Positions 1-8,408 of a stretch of DNA of 36,682 bases are shown piece by piece. The translations under genes were made by a program, and so were the position numbers. The DNA lies in the NCBI GenBank assembly GCA_023954175.1, contig JAMLIM010000036.1:1-36682 (forward strand), in the 5' to 3' direction. The first letter of the stretch is position 1; each line of letters opens with the position of its first letter. The notes beneath the pieces are model-generated. The model was not told the DNA's origin. It did not search any database and saw only the letters and a program-made list of their open reading frames with translations. This DNA is from Rhizobacter sp. Lineage in GTDB: Bacteria; Pseudomonadota; Gammaproteobacteria; Burkholderiales; Burkholderiaceae_C.

Positions 1-106
1 CCTGCCGGTGCTCGTCGCCGAGGACCCGCTGACCTGCGTCGTGCGCGGCTGCGGCATGGCGCTCGAGCGCATGGAGCGGCTGGGAAGCATCTTCACCTCG
101 GAGTGA
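1..106 (+). CDS. mreB: MreB C-terminal end (partial)
   Basis: The window opens inside a gene. The frame starting at base 2 reads 34 residues ending in GSIFTSE and a TGA at 104-106, with the RGCGMALE-type stretch typical of the C-terminus of MreB. MreB is the actin-like filament protein that guides lateral wall synthesis under the inner membrane. The identification rests on this short tail and on mreC, mreD, mrdA and rodA following in canonical order. Confidence 0.88.
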   Translation, partial: LPVLVAEDPLTCVVRGCGMALERMERLGSIFTSE

Positions 107-152
107 GATGACGCCAGGACCGAGCACGCTGCGTTCGCAGGCCCTGCGCGGC

Positions 153-177
153 CGGTTCCAGGCCCCGGTCTGAACCG
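153..177 (+). terminator. Hairpin between mreB and mreC, possible attenuator
   Basis: CGGTTC at 153-158 pairs with GAACCG at 172-177. A CAG/CTG extension inside the stem is possible with one bulged C. No U-run follows, so a full Rho-independent terminator is not supported. It may reduce read-through from mreB into mreC. The remainder of the 107-206 gap shows no clear promoter. Confidence 0.3.
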
Positions 178-206
178 CCAGTTCGACAACAGACTTCGCG
201 CCGACC

Positions 207-1127
207 ATGGCCACCGGCAGTTTCGATCGCACGCCACCGCCCTTCTTCCGCCAGGGTCCGTCGGCGCTCAGCATGATGATGTTCTGTTCGGCGCTCGCCG
301 TGTTCCTGATGGTCGCCGACGCGCGCTTCAAGATCACGCAGCCCCTGCGCGCCGTGCTCGCGACCGCGCTGCTGCCGGTCGAGCGCGTGCTGCTCGTCCC
401 GATCAACGCGTGGCAACAGGCGCAGGAGTATCTGTCCGGCCTGCAAGGCGCGATCAGCCGCGAGCAGGCTGCGCGCAGCGAGCTCGTGCGCGAGGCCGGA
501 CGCAGCATCCGCGTCGAACAGCTCGAACACGAGAACGCGAGCCTGCGCGGCCTGCTCGAACTGCGCCCCGCGCTGACGGTGCGCTCGATCGCCGCCGAGG
601 TGCTCTACGAAGCGCCGGACCTCTACGCGCGGCGCGTCATCATCGACCGCGGCAGCCGGGCCGGCATCCTGCCGGGCGCGCCGGTGATCAACGCGCAGGG
701 CGTGCTCGGCCAGGTGACGCGCGTCTATCCGCTCAACGCCGAGGTCACGCTGCTGACCGACAAGGACGCCGCGATCCCGGTGCTCAACGTGCGCACGCAG
801 GTGCGCGGCGCCGCCTTCGGCCGCCCCGGCGGCGCCGGCATGGAGTTGCGCTTCATGGCGGGCAACGCCGACGTGCAGGTCGGCGATCTGCTGAGCACCT
901 CGGGCGTCGACGGCATCTACCCGCCCGGCCTGCCGGTCGCGCACGTGAGCGAGGTCGATCGCCGCGTCGAGACGAGCTTCGCGCGCATCGGGCTGCAGCC
1001 CGTCGCCTCGCCCGATGGCGTGCGGCAGGTGCTGGTGCTCGAGCCGGTCGGCGTGCAGCTCCCGCCGCGCCCCGAGCCCGCGGCCGACGCCGCCTCCGAG
1101 CCGGTGCGCAAGCCCGGTCGCCCTTGA
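207..1127 (+). CDS. mreC: Rod shape-determining protein MreC
   Basis: A 306-residue bitopic inner-membrane protein. It has a short cytoplasmic N-terminus, one membrane segment at about residues 19-38, a probable coiled coil at about 66-115, and a periplasmic beta-rich core with typical MreC stretches (VIIDRGSRAGI, GQV, LLTDKDAAIPV). The last 30 residues are Pro/Ala-rich and probably disordered. MreC links cytoplasmic MreB to PBP2 and RodA and is thought to switch PBP2 on. The length is slightly below E. coli MreC (367). The ATG at 207 gives a short N-terminus before the membrane helix, as expected. mreD follows after 19 bp. Confidence 0.95.
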   Translation: MATGSFDRTPPPFFRQGPSALSMMMFCSALAVFLMVADARFKITQPLRAVLATALLPVERVLLVPINAWQQAQEYLSGLQGAISREQAARSELVREAGRSIRVEQLEHENASLRGLLELRPALTVRSIAAEVLYEAPDLYARRVIIDRGSRAGILPGAPVINAQGVLGQVTRVYPLNAEVTLLTDKDAAIPVLNVRTQVRGAAFGRPGGAGMELRFMAGNADVQVGDLLSTSGVDGIYPPGLPVAHVSEVDRRVETSFARIGLQPVASPDGVRQVLVLEPVGVQLPPRPEPAADAASEPVRKPGRP

Positions 1128-1146
1128 CGCGGGGCCGCCTGCCGTG

Positions 1147-1662
1147 ATGCCGCGCAACCCGGATCAGCTGCTGCTGCCGGTCAACCCGCTCTTCATCTGG
1201 GCCACGCTGCTCGGCGCGTTCGCGTTCGACCTGATGCCGCTCGGGCGCCAGCCCGCGATGCCCGACCTGCTGGCGCTCGCGCTCGTGTTCTGGAACGTGC
1301 ACCAGCCGCGGCGCATCGGCGTCGGCGTCGCCTTCGCGTTCGGCCTGCTGATGGACGTCCACGACGGCGCCCTGCTCGGCCAGCATGCGCTCGCCTACAC
1401 GCTGCTGAGCTTCTTCGCCGTCACGATCCATCGCCGCCTGCTGTGGTTCACGGTACCGTCGCAGGCGGTGCAGATCTTCCCGCTGTTCGTCGCCGCGCAC
1501 GCGGTGTCGATGCTGGTGCGCATGCTCGCCGGTGGCATGTTCCCGGGCTGGCAGATCCTGCTTGCGCCGCTGATCGAGTCGCTGCTGTGGCCGATCGCGG
1601 TGTGGGCACTGCTCGCGCCGCAGCGCCGGCCGCCGGACCCGGATCAGAATCGGCCGCTATGA
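1147..1662 (+). CDS. mreD: Rod shape-determining protein MreD
   Basis: A 171-residue polytopic inner-membrane protein with about five or six hydrophobic segments. The start is set at the ATG at 1147 (MPRNPDQLLLPVNP). The frame stays open upstream to 1015, but only inside mreC. MreD belongs to the elongasome and interacts with MreC. The family diverges quickly in sequence, so position between mreC and mrdA supports the name as much as the sequence does. The stop overlaps the mrdA start as ATGA (1659-1662), indicating translational coupling. Confidence 0.92.
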   Translation: MPRNPDQLLLPVNPLFIWATLLGAFAFDLMPLGRQPAMPDLLALALVFWNVHQPRRIGVGVAFAFGLLMDVHDGALLGQHALAYTLLSFFAVTIHRRLLWFTVPSQAVQIFPLFVAAHAVSMLVRMLAGGMFPGWQILLAPLIESLLWPIAVWALLAPQRRPPDPDQNRPL

Positions 1663-3839
1663 CCGAACTCAAGGACATCGAGCGCGAGCTCGGCAGCTTT
1701 CGCCTGCGGCTGTTCGCGGCGGCGGCGTTCGTGCTGCTCTGCTTCGCTCTGCTCGGCGCGCGGCTCGTCTACCTGCAGATCTACCGCTACGACGAGCTTT
1801 CGACCCAGGCCGAGAACAACCGCATCTCGGTCGTCCCGATCGTGCCCAACCGCGGCCTCATCCTCGACCGCAACGGCGTCGTGCTGGCCGACAACTACTC
1901 GGCCTACACGCTCGAGATCGCACCGACCAAGGTCGCCGACCTGGAGGCGACGATCGACGCGCTGTCCGAGGTGGTCCCGATCGAGCCGCGCGACCGCAGG
2001 CGCTTCAAGCGCCTGATGGACGAGAGCCGCAGCGTCGATTCGCTGCCGATCCGCACCAAGCTCAGCGACGAGGAAGTCGCGCGCTTCACCGCGCAGCGCT
2101 TTCGCTTCCCGGGCGTGGACATCAAGGCACGGCTGTTCCGCAACTACCCGCTCGGCGAAACGGCGAGCCACCTGATCGGCTACATCGGCCGCATCAACCA
2201 GTCCGAGAAGGCGGCGATCGAGGACGCCGACAACGCGGCGAACTACCGTGGCACCGAGTACATCGGCAAGCTCGGCATCGAACAGAGCTACGAGTCCGAG
2301 CTGCACGGCACGACCGGCTTCGAGGAGATCGAGACCACCGCCGCCGGCCGCGCGGTGCGCCGCCTGCAAAGCCACCCGGCGACGCCCGGCAACACGCTGA
2401 CGCTGTCGATCGACATCAAGCTGCAGGCGCTGGTCGAGCAGCTGTTCGGCGAGCGCCGCGGCGCGCTCGTCGCGATCGACCCGCGCAACGGCGAGATCCT
2501 CGCCTTCGTCAGCAAGCCCAACTTCGACCCGAACCTGTTCGTCGACGGCATCGACAGCGAGAGCTGGAAGGCGCTCAACGAGTCGCCCGACAAGCCGCTG
2601 CTGAACCGCGCGCTGCGCGGCACCTACCCGCCCGGTTCGACCTACAAGCCGTTCATGGCGCTGGCCGCGCTCGAAACCGGCAAGCGCACGCCGCAGCAGG
2701 CGATCTCCGACCCCGGCTACTTCTGGTTCGGCAACCACAAGTTCCGCGACGACAAGGAGGGCGGCCACGGCACGGTGGACATGTACAAGTCGATCGTGCA
2801 GTCGTGCGACACCTACTACTACATGCTCGCCAACGACCTCGGCGCCGACTCGATGCACGACTTCATGGTGCCGTTCAGCCTGGGTCAGCTGACCGGCATC
2901 GACATCCATGGCGAGGTGCGCGGCGTGCTGCCCTCGGTCGCCTGGAAGCAGGCCGCGTACCGGCGCAAGGATCAGCAGAAGTGGTACGCGGGCGAGACGA
3001 TCTCGCTCGGCATCGGTCAGGGCTACAACACCTTCACGATGCTGCAGCTCGCGCAGGCGACGGCCACGCTCGTCACCGGCGGCCAGCACTACCAGCCGCG
3101 CCTGGTGCGCGAGATCGAGGACTTCGAGACGCGCGGCACGCGTCGCGTCTCGGGCAAGCCGCTCGAGCCGCTGCAGCTGAGCCCGCAGCATGTCGCGTTC
3201 ATCCTCGACGCGATGTACGGCGTGACGCACGAGGGCACGTCGGCACGCGTGTTCGCCGGCGCGCCCTACAAGACCGGCGGCAAGACCGGCACCGCGCAGG
3301 TGATCGCGATCGCGAAGGACGAGAAGTACGACGCCAAGAAGCTCGACGAGCGGCACCGCGACCACGCGCTCTACATCGCCTTCGCGCCGCTCGAGGAGCC
3401 GCACATCGCGCTCGCGATGGTGGTCGAAAACGCCGGCTTCGGCGCCGCCGCCGCGGCACCGATCGCGCGCCGCATGTTCGACTACGTGCTGCTCGGCAAG
3501 TACCCGAGCGAGGAAGACATCGCCGCCACCCGCATCGGCAAGTCCACCGTACCGATCGGCGTGCAGCGCGACGCCGCCAGCGTGCCGCTGCCGACGCCGG
3601 CATCGTTCAACGTCGAGGCCGCGGCCGACATCGTTGCCGCGGCAGCGTCCGCGGCATCATCGCTTCGCGCGGCAACGCCCGCGGCATCGTCGGTTGGCGC
3701 GGCGGCACCCGCGGCATCGTCGGTTCGCGCGGCCACGTCCGCGGCATTGCCGGCAACCGCCGCCGCCGCGCCGGCAAGAGCGCCGGCCCGCGCGCCGCGG
3801 CATGAGGACCGCGTTTCGGCGGCGCTCGCCTCCCCATGA
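1659..3839 (+). CDS. mrdA: Penicillin-binding protein 2 (peptidoglycan DD-transpeptidase)
   Basis: A 726-residue class B PBP that crosslinks peptidoglycan during cell elongation as partner of RodA. It has a short cytoplasmic tail, one N-terminal membrane anchor at about residues 19-40, a PBP dimerisation domain, then the transpeptidase domain. The active-site motifs are S327-T-Y-K330 (acylated serine), an SxD-type motif in SCDTYYY, and K542-T-G-T. They lie almost where E. coli PBP2 has them. The protein exceeds E. coli PBP2 (633) because of a long Ala/Pro/Arg-rich tail from about residue 640, part of which is a 10-residue tandem repeat. The ATG at 1659 overlaps the mreD stop, and the TGA overlaps the rodA start. 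Confidence 0.96.
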   Translation: MTELKDIERELGSFRLRLFAAAAFVLLCFALLGARLVYLQIYRYDELSTQAENNRISVVPIVPNRGLILDRNGVVLADNYSAYTLEIAPTKVADLEATIDALSEVVPIEPRDRRRFKRLMDESRSVDSLPIRTKLSDEEVARFTAQRFRFPGVDIKARLFRNYPLGETASHLIGYIGRINQSEKAAIEDADNAANYRGTEYIGKLGIEQSYESELHGTTGFEEIETTAAGRAVRRLQSHPATPGNTLTLSIDIKLQALVEQLFGERRGALVAIDPRNGEILAFVSKPNFDPNLFVDGIDSESWKALNESPDKPLLNRALRGTYPPGSTYKPFMALAALETGKRTPQQAISDPGYFWFGNHKFRDDKEGGHGTVDMYKSIVQSCDTYYYMLANDLGADSMHDFMVPFSLGQLTGIDIHGEVRGVLPSVAWKQAAYRRKDQQKWYAGETISLGIGQGYNTFTMLQLAQATATLVTGGQHYQPRLVREIEDFETRGTRRVSGKPLEPLQLSPQHVAFILDAMYGVTHEGTSARVFAGAPYKTGGKTGTAQVIAIAKDEKYDAKKLDERHRDHALYIAFAPLEEPHIALAMVVENAGFGAAAAAPIARRMFDYVLLGKYPSEEDIAATRIGKSTVPIGVQRDAASVPLPTPASFNVEAAADIVAAAASAASSLRAATPAASSVGAAAPAASSVRAATSAALPATAAAAPARAPARAPRHEDRVSAALASP
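3648..3747 (+). repeat. 30-bp tandem repeat coding the PBP2 tail
   Basis: Three 30-bp units (3648-3677, 3678-3707, 3708-3737) begin YCCGCGGCATC, with a fourth decaying from 3738. They are in frame and encode 10-residue units of the form [SP]AASS[LV][RG]AA[TA] from residue 664. Because each unit is a multiple of three, gain or loss of units would change tail length without a frameshift. Confidence 0.85.
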
Positions 3840-4993
3840 GCGGCCTCTACGAGCGGCCGTCGCTGTGGGTGCGCGTCGCGCCGATCTTTCTGGGCTTCGA
3901 CGGCCCGCTGCTGCTCGCGGTCGCGCTGCTCACCGCGGGCGGGCTGGTCACGATGTACTCGGTCGGCTTCGACAGCGGCACGCGCTTCGGCGATCACGCG
4001 CGCAATGCGGCGATCGCCTTCGGCGTCATGTTCGTCGTCGCGCAGATTCCACCGCAGCGCATGGCCCGCCTCGGGCCGCCGCTCTATGCGATCGGCGTCG
4101 CGCTGCTGGTGGCGACGATGGTGTTCGGCGTCACGAAGAAGGGGGCGACGCGCTGGCTGCACGTCGGCGTCGTCGACATCCAGCCGTCCGAGGTGCTCAA
4201 GATCGCGACACCGCTGATGCTCGCCTGGTGGTTCCAGCGCCGCGAAGGGCAGTTGCGGCTGCTCGACTTCATCGTCGCCGTCGTGCTGCTCGTGATCCCG
4301 GTCGCGTTCATCGTCAAGCAGCCCGACCTGGGCACGGCGATCCTCGTGCTGTCGACCGGCCTGTACGTGATCTTCTTCGCCGGGCTGTCGTGGCGGCTCA
4401 TCCTGCCGGTGCTGCTGCTCGGCGGCGCGGCGATCACCGCGGTCGTGCTGTCGGAGGACCGCATCTGCCAGCCCGAGGTCAGCTGGCCGCTGCTGCGCGA
4501 CTATCAGAAGAACCGCGTCTGCACGCTGCTCGACCCGACCAAGGACCCGCTCGGCAAGGGCTTTCACATCATCCAGGGCGGCATCGCGATCGGCTCGGGC
4601 GGCGTCACCGGCAAGGGCTTCATGAAGGGCACGCAGACGCACCTCGAGTTCATCCCCGAGCGCACGACCGACTTCGTGTTCGCCGCCTTCGCCGAGGAGT
4701 TCGGCCTCGTCGGCGCGGCAAGCCTGATCCTCGGCTTCCTGTTCCTGATCTTTCGCGGCCTGATGATCGCGGCCGAAGCGCCGACCCTCTTCGCGCGCCT
4801 GCTCGCGGGCGCGGTGACGCTCAGCTTCTTCACCTACGCCTTCGTCAACATGGGCATGGTCAGCGGCATCCTGCCCGTGGTCGGCGTGCCGCTCCCCTTC
4901 ATCAGCTACGGCGGCACCGCGATGGTGACGCTCGGGCTCGGCCTGGGCATCCTGATGTCGATCTCGAAGAGCCGCCGGCTGGTGCAGACATAG
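3836..4993 (+). CDS. rodA: SEDS peptidoglycan glycosyltransferase RodA
   Basis: A 385-residue polytopic membrane protein of the SEDS family (about ten helices) that polymerises lipid II for the lateral wall with PBP2. It shows the family signature IPERTTDFVFAAFAEEFG. D279 in this signature corresponds to the essential Asp of the extracellular loop (Asp262 in E. coli). A C-terminal GGTAMVTLGLGLGILMS stretch is also typical. The length matches the family (about 370). An insert at about residues 205-235 with two Cys lies between helices. The start overlaps the mrdA stop as ATGA. Confidence 0.96.
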   Translation: MSGLYERPSLWVRVAPIFLGFDGPLLLAVALLTAGGLVTMYSVGFDSGTRFGDHARNAAIAFGVMFVVAQIPPQRMARLGPPLYAIGVALLVATMVFGVTKKGATRWLHVGVVDIQPSEVLKIATPLMLAWWFQRREGQLRLLDFIVAVVLLVIPVAFIVKQPDLGTAILVLSTGLYVIFFAGLSWRLILPVLLLGGAAITAVVLSEDRICQPEVSWPLLRDYQKNRVCTLLDPTKDPLGKGFHIIQGGIAIGSGGVTGKGFMKGTQTHLEFIPERTTDFVFAAFAEEFGLVGAASLILGFLFLIFRGLMIAAEAPTLFARLLAGAVTLSFFTYAFVNMGMVSGILPVVGVPLPFISYGGTAMVTLGLGLGILMSISKSRRLVQT

Positions 4994-5022
4994 AGACAGA
5001 AAACAAGAAGGGGGCAAGCGGC

Positions 5023-5901
5023 ATGCGCGTCGGCATCGTCGGCATCGGCAACATGGGTTTCGGGATGGCCGAGCGGCTGCGCGGCCTCGGCTGGCCGCTC
5101 GCGGTGCGCGACATCGATCCGCAGCGCACGCAGGACGCCGCCGCGATCGGCGCGACGGTGTGCGCAAGCTCGGCCGAACTCGCTGCGGTTTGCGACTGCG
5201 TCATCGTCTGCGTCGTCGATCACGTGCAGACGAAGACGGTGCTGTTTGGCGAGCGCGGCGTGATGGCGGCGCTCGCGCCCGGTTCGAGCGTCATGCTGTG
5301 CCCGACGATCGCACCCGAGGAGACCGAGCGCTTCGCGCGCCAGCTCCGGCGCCGTGGCACCGACTGCATCGACGCGCCGATGTCGGGCGGCCCGGCACGC
5401 GCGCGCGACGGCACGATGAGCCTGATGGTCGCCTGCGCCGACGCGGTATTCGAGCGCCATCGGGCGCTGATCGAGGCGTTGTCGTCCCACGTCTTTCGCA
5501 TCGGCGAGCGCCCCGGCGATGGCGCGCGCACCAAGCTCGTCAACAACCTGCTCGCCGGCATCAACCTCGCCGGCGCGTGCGAGGTGATGGCGCTGGCCGA
5601 ACGGCTCGGCCTGGACGCCGCACGCACGCTGGCCGTCATCGAGCAATCGAGCGGCCAGAGCTGGATCGGCAGCGACCGCCTGCGCCGAGCCATCGCGGGC
5701 GACCTCGCGCCGCGCGCGCACACGACGCTGCTGGCGAAGGACACGCGGCTCGCGATCGACGCCGCGCGCGCGGTCGGGTTCGACACGGCGGTCGGCAACG
5801 CCGCCGCGACGCAGTTCGCCCGCGCCTGCGAGGCCGGCTTCGCGGCGGCGGACGACGCCAGCCTGCTGGCTTGGCTCAGGCGAGAAGGCACCGGCCGCTA
5901 G
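5023..5901 (+). CDS. NAD(P)-dependent beta-hydroxyacid dehydrogenase
   Basis: A 292-residue protein of the 3-hydroxyisobutyrate dehydrogenase/tartronate semialdehyde reductase family. The Rossmann motif is G7-I-G9-N-M-G12, the substrate loop is DAPMSGGPARARDG, and the catalytic lysine is K171 in ARTKLVNNLLAG. These enzymes interconvert a 3-hydroxy acid and its semialdehyde. The exact substrate cannot be read from the sequence. The start at 5023 is supported by a purine-rich Shine-Dalgarno (AAGAAGGGGG, 5005-5014). It begins 29 bp after rodA, so it may be co-transcribed, though no functional link to the cell wall is evident. Confidence 0.9.
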   Translation: MRVGIVGIGNMGFGMAERLRGLGWPLAVRDIDPQRTQDAAAIGATVCASSAELAAVCDCVIVCVVDHVQTKTVLFGERGVMAALAPGSSVMLCPTIAPEETERFARQLRRRGTDCIDAPMSGGPARARDGTMSLMVACADAVFERHRALIEALSSHVFRIGERPGDGARTKLVNNLLAGINLAGACEVMALAERLGLDAARTLAVIEQSSGQSWIGSDRLRRAIAGDLAPRAHTTLLAKDTRLAIDAARAVGFDTAVGNAAATQFARACEAGFAAADDASLLAWLRREGTGR

Positions 5902-6293
5902 ATTCGCGCGCGCCTGACGCGTGAGGTCGATGCTCCCGCCGAGCACCGCATGCGGGCACAGCGGCGCTTGCCTGTGCGTCTGCGCGCGCCCAGCGTCGAG
6001 ACGGCCGCGATCCACCCAGGCCACCCACACCCTCGGGCGCGGCGTGACATCGACGAACCAGGCCGCGCGGTGACGCCGCGCGGGCACACCATTTCAAGCG
6101 CGGCCGTCAACTGAGCCGACTCCTTGCCGAAACGGGATACCGCACTCGCTGCGCTGATTCACAGAATCGTTCACGCGTCATGTCCATCGCGACGCCAACG
6201 AAACGGAGCTTGCGTGGACCGCGTGCGTCTTGACCCCCTCACGAGTGCGGCAGTTGCAGCACCGCGTTTGCGGCCGCCGAGGCCGAGGCCGGC
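5902..6293. other. Intergenic region without a recognisable gene
   Basis: This 392-bp stretch separates the dehydrogenase from the deacetylase-like gene. Several minus-strand frames are open, but they yield Arg/Ala-rich peptides without family resemblance, and the longest simply runs on antisense through the dehydrogenase. I see no tRNA, strong terminator or clear promoter. It may hold the promoter of the 6294 gene. Confidence 0.5.
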
Positions 6294-7409
6294 GTGACTC
6301 TTCGCACCGGCTTTTTTCACGATGAGCGCTGCCTCTGGCACGGCGCGTCCGGCGGCATCGCCCTCATCGCGCGCGTCGGCGGCTGGGTGCAACCGACGGA
6401 AAGCACGGTGTCGAGCCAGGCGCTGCAGTCCCAGCGCCGCATGATCTCGCTGATGCAGGTCTCGGGGCTGGCCGCCAAGGTGGATTGCCGCAGCGCGCCG
6501 ATGGCCACCGAAGCCGATCTGCTGCGCATCCACCCGCATCGTTACCTCGATCGCTTCAAGGCGCTGTCCGACGCCGAGGGCGGCGAGCTGGGCGACTTTG
6601 CGCCGTTCGGCCCCGGCGGCTACGAGATCGCCAGGCTCTCCGCCGGCATGACGCTGCACGCGGTGGACAGTGTCCTCGCCGGTCGCTACCGCAACGCCTA
6701 CGCGATGTCGCACCCGCCCGGTCAGCATTGCCTGGCCGACATGCCGATGGGCTTTTGCCTGCTCGCCAACATCGCGATCGCGATCGAGGCGGCACGACAC
6801 GCGCACGGAGTGCAGCGCGTCGCGGTGCTCGATTGGGGCGCCCATCACGGCAACGGCGCGCAGACCCTCTTCTACGAGCGCGACGACGTGCTCACCGTCT
6901 CGCTCCACCAGGAGCGCTGCTTTCCCCCCGGTTGTGGCGGCGCGGGCGAGCGCGGCGCGGGACGCGGCGCGGGCTTCAACATCAACATCCCGCTGTTGCC
7001 CGGTGGCGGGCACGACGCCTATCGCCATGCGATGGAACGCATCGTCATTCCCGCCATCGATCGCTTCCGGCCCGAACTCATCATCGTCGCGAGCGCCTTC
7101 GACGCCAACGGCGTCGATCCGCTGGCGCGCATGCTGCTGCACAGCGGCTCGTACCGCATGCTGACCGAGCGCGCCATGGCCCTCGCCGACCGGCACTGCA
7201 ACGGCAGGCTCGTCGTCGTCCACGAGGGCGGCCATGCCGAGGTGGCGGTCCCGTTCTGCGGCCACGCCGTCGTCGAAACCCTGGCCGGCGAGCGCCTCGG
7301 TGTGGACGACCCGTTGCTCGAGCTGCTGGAGGCCTGGCAGCCGCATGCGCGGCTTGCCGCGTTCCAGCGCGGCCTGATCGACGAGATGGCCCGTGCGCAC
7401 GAACTGTGA
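6294..7409 (+). CDS. Class II histone deacetylase-like amidohydrolase, degenerate active site
   Basis: A 371-residue protein that aligns over its length with bacterial class II HDAC-like amidohydrolases (HDAH of Bordetella/Alcaligenes FB188, about 369 residues). Shared stretches include PMGFC, SLHQERCFPP, FNINIPLLPG and DPLARML. Active enzymes use a zinc held by Asp/His/Asp, a His pair and a Tyr. Here the DxH ligand pair reads G182-A-H184 instead of D-x-H, the His pair reads Q144-H145, and the catalytic Tyr position is H314 (VHEGGH). D270 (AFDAN) and H184 remain. The fold is therefore secure, but standard deacetylase chemistry is doubtful. A GTG start at 6294 fits the family N-terminus (TGFFHDERCLWH). 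It converges on the LuxR gene. Confidence 0.88.
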   Translation: MTLRTGFFHDERCLWHGASGGIALIARVGGWVQPTESTVSSQALQSQRRMISLMQVSGLAAKVDCRSAPMATEADLLRIHPHRYLDRFKALSDAEGGELGDFAPFGPGGYEIARLSAGMTLHAVDSVLAGRYRNAYAMSHPPGQHCLADMPMGFCLLANIAIAIEAARHAHGVQRVAVLDWGAHHGNGAQTLFYERDDVLTVSLHQERCFPPGCGGAGERGAGRGAGFNINIPLLPGGGHDAYRHAMERIVIPAIDRFRPELIIVASAFDANGVDPLARMLLHSGSYRMLTERAMALADRHCNGRLVVVHEGGHAEVAVPFCGHAVVETLAGERLGVDDPLLELLEAWQPHARLAAFQRGLIDEMARAHEL

Positions 7410-7460
7410 GCGCGTCGCCGCCACGCGGGAATTACCGACGGCGCATGGACCGCGCGAGGG

Positions 7461-7495
7461 CGAGGCGAGGCGAGGCGAGGCGAGGCGAGGCGAGG
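7461..7495. repeat. Perfect pentanucleotide repeat (CGAGG)x7
   Basis: Seven uninterrupted copies of CGAGG occupy 7461-7495, preceded by an imperfect GCGAGGG. The tract lies between two convergent genes, 5 bp beyond the stop of the LuxR-type gene (stop codon at 7501-7503 on the minus strand). A 5-bp unit is prone to slippage but here lies outside both reading frames. Confidence 0.95.
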
Positions 7496-7500
7496 CGAAC

Positions 7501-8391
7501 TCAGTGCCGCAGCCGCTCGAGCCGTTCGTTGAGCACGTGCACCAACCGCGCCGTCGAGCGCACGCCGAGCTTGTCACGAATGCTGCGCAGCTGATGATCC
7601 ACCGTCGACAGCGAGCGGTCGATCTGGCGCGCCACTTCCTTGTAGCTCAGGCCCATGGCGATCAGCTGCGCGACCTTGAGCTCGGCCGGGGTGAGGGCCG
7701 CAAGCTCGCTTGGCCGCGCGCCGTCGGGACCCGCCTCGTGCAGGTGCAGCGCGCAGGGCGCGTGGCCCGCGCCCTGGGCGTCGCGCCTGCGCTCGAGCTC
7801 GAGCTGCGCCGACGCTGCCAACAGCGGGCCAAGCGCCACCTGCGCAAGCTGGCCGAGTTGATTGCACACGTCGGCCTTCCAGCGCGGTGATTCGCGGTGC
7901 CAGTCCGCGCAGATGAGGCCGACCGGGCGCGCGCCGTCCCGCACGGGCAGCGCGAGCTTGGCGGCGGTGCCCACTTCCAGCAACGCGCCGCGCATGCCCG
8001 CGGTGAAGCTCCGCTCCTGCGAGACGTCGCCGATCGCGGCGACGACGGGTTCGTCCCAGACGGCCCGCATGCCGGGCTCGAAGGCGTTGAACCGCAGCCC
8101 GAGCACAGAAGGCAGCGGGTTCGAGTTGCGCCGCGTTTCCGCGATCGCGACGTAGTGCTGCGCCTGCCCGCCGGCGCCGACGAAGCCGCCGAAGCCGCCG
8201 TCCACGCGGTCGGCGTCGAGCACGTCGCGCAGCCATTCGGTCGTGATGCGCCAGCAGGCGTGCGAATCGTCCAGGTACAGCAGCAACTGCGCCGCCAGTT
8301 CACGCCCCGGCCGCCAACGGATGGCGGCGCTGCCCTCGAACAGCCGCCGGCGCAACTGGCGCTGCACGCGAAGGATGTCGTCGTCGTCCAT
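7501..8391 (-). CDS. LuxR-family transcriptional regulator
   Basis: A 296-residue regulator. About 200 N-terminal residues form a GAF-like sensory region (VGTAAKLALPVRDGARPVGLICADWH). A C-terminal LuxR helix-turn-helix covers roughly residues 230-290 (LTPAELKVAQLIAMGLSYKEVARQ, then STVDHQLRSIRDKLGV). No receiver domain is seen, so it probably binds a ligand rather than being phosphorylated. It is the last gene of a minus-strand operon, 17 bp after the permease gene, and probably controls that operon. The Shine-Dalgarno before the ATG at 8391 is weak, so coupling to the permease is likely. Confidence 0.88.
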   Translation of the reverse strand: MDDDDILRVQRQLRRRLFEGSAAIRWRPGRELAAQLLLYLDDSHACWRITTEWLRDVLDADRVDGGFGGFVGAGGQAQHYVAIAETRRNSNPLPSVLGLRFNAFEPGMRAVWDEPVVAAIGDVSQERSFTAGMRGALLEVGTAAKLALPVRDGARPVGLICADWHRESPRWKADVCNQLGQLAQVALGPLLAASAQLELERRRDAQGAGHAPCALHLHEAGPDGARPSELAALTPAELKVAQLIAMGLSYKEVARQIDRSLSTVDHQLRSIRDKLGVRSTARLVHVLNERLERLRH

Positions 8392-8408
8392 GGCGGTCGT
8401 CGGGGGTG

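Noticed and set aside
5876-6110. Small minus-strand frames in the gap after the beta-hydroxyacid dehydrogenase gene
   Set aside because: They are 70-73 codons, mutually overlapping, composed mainly of Arg/Ala/Gly, and have no Shine-Dalgarno. A decayed gene cannot be excluded, but nothing supports one.
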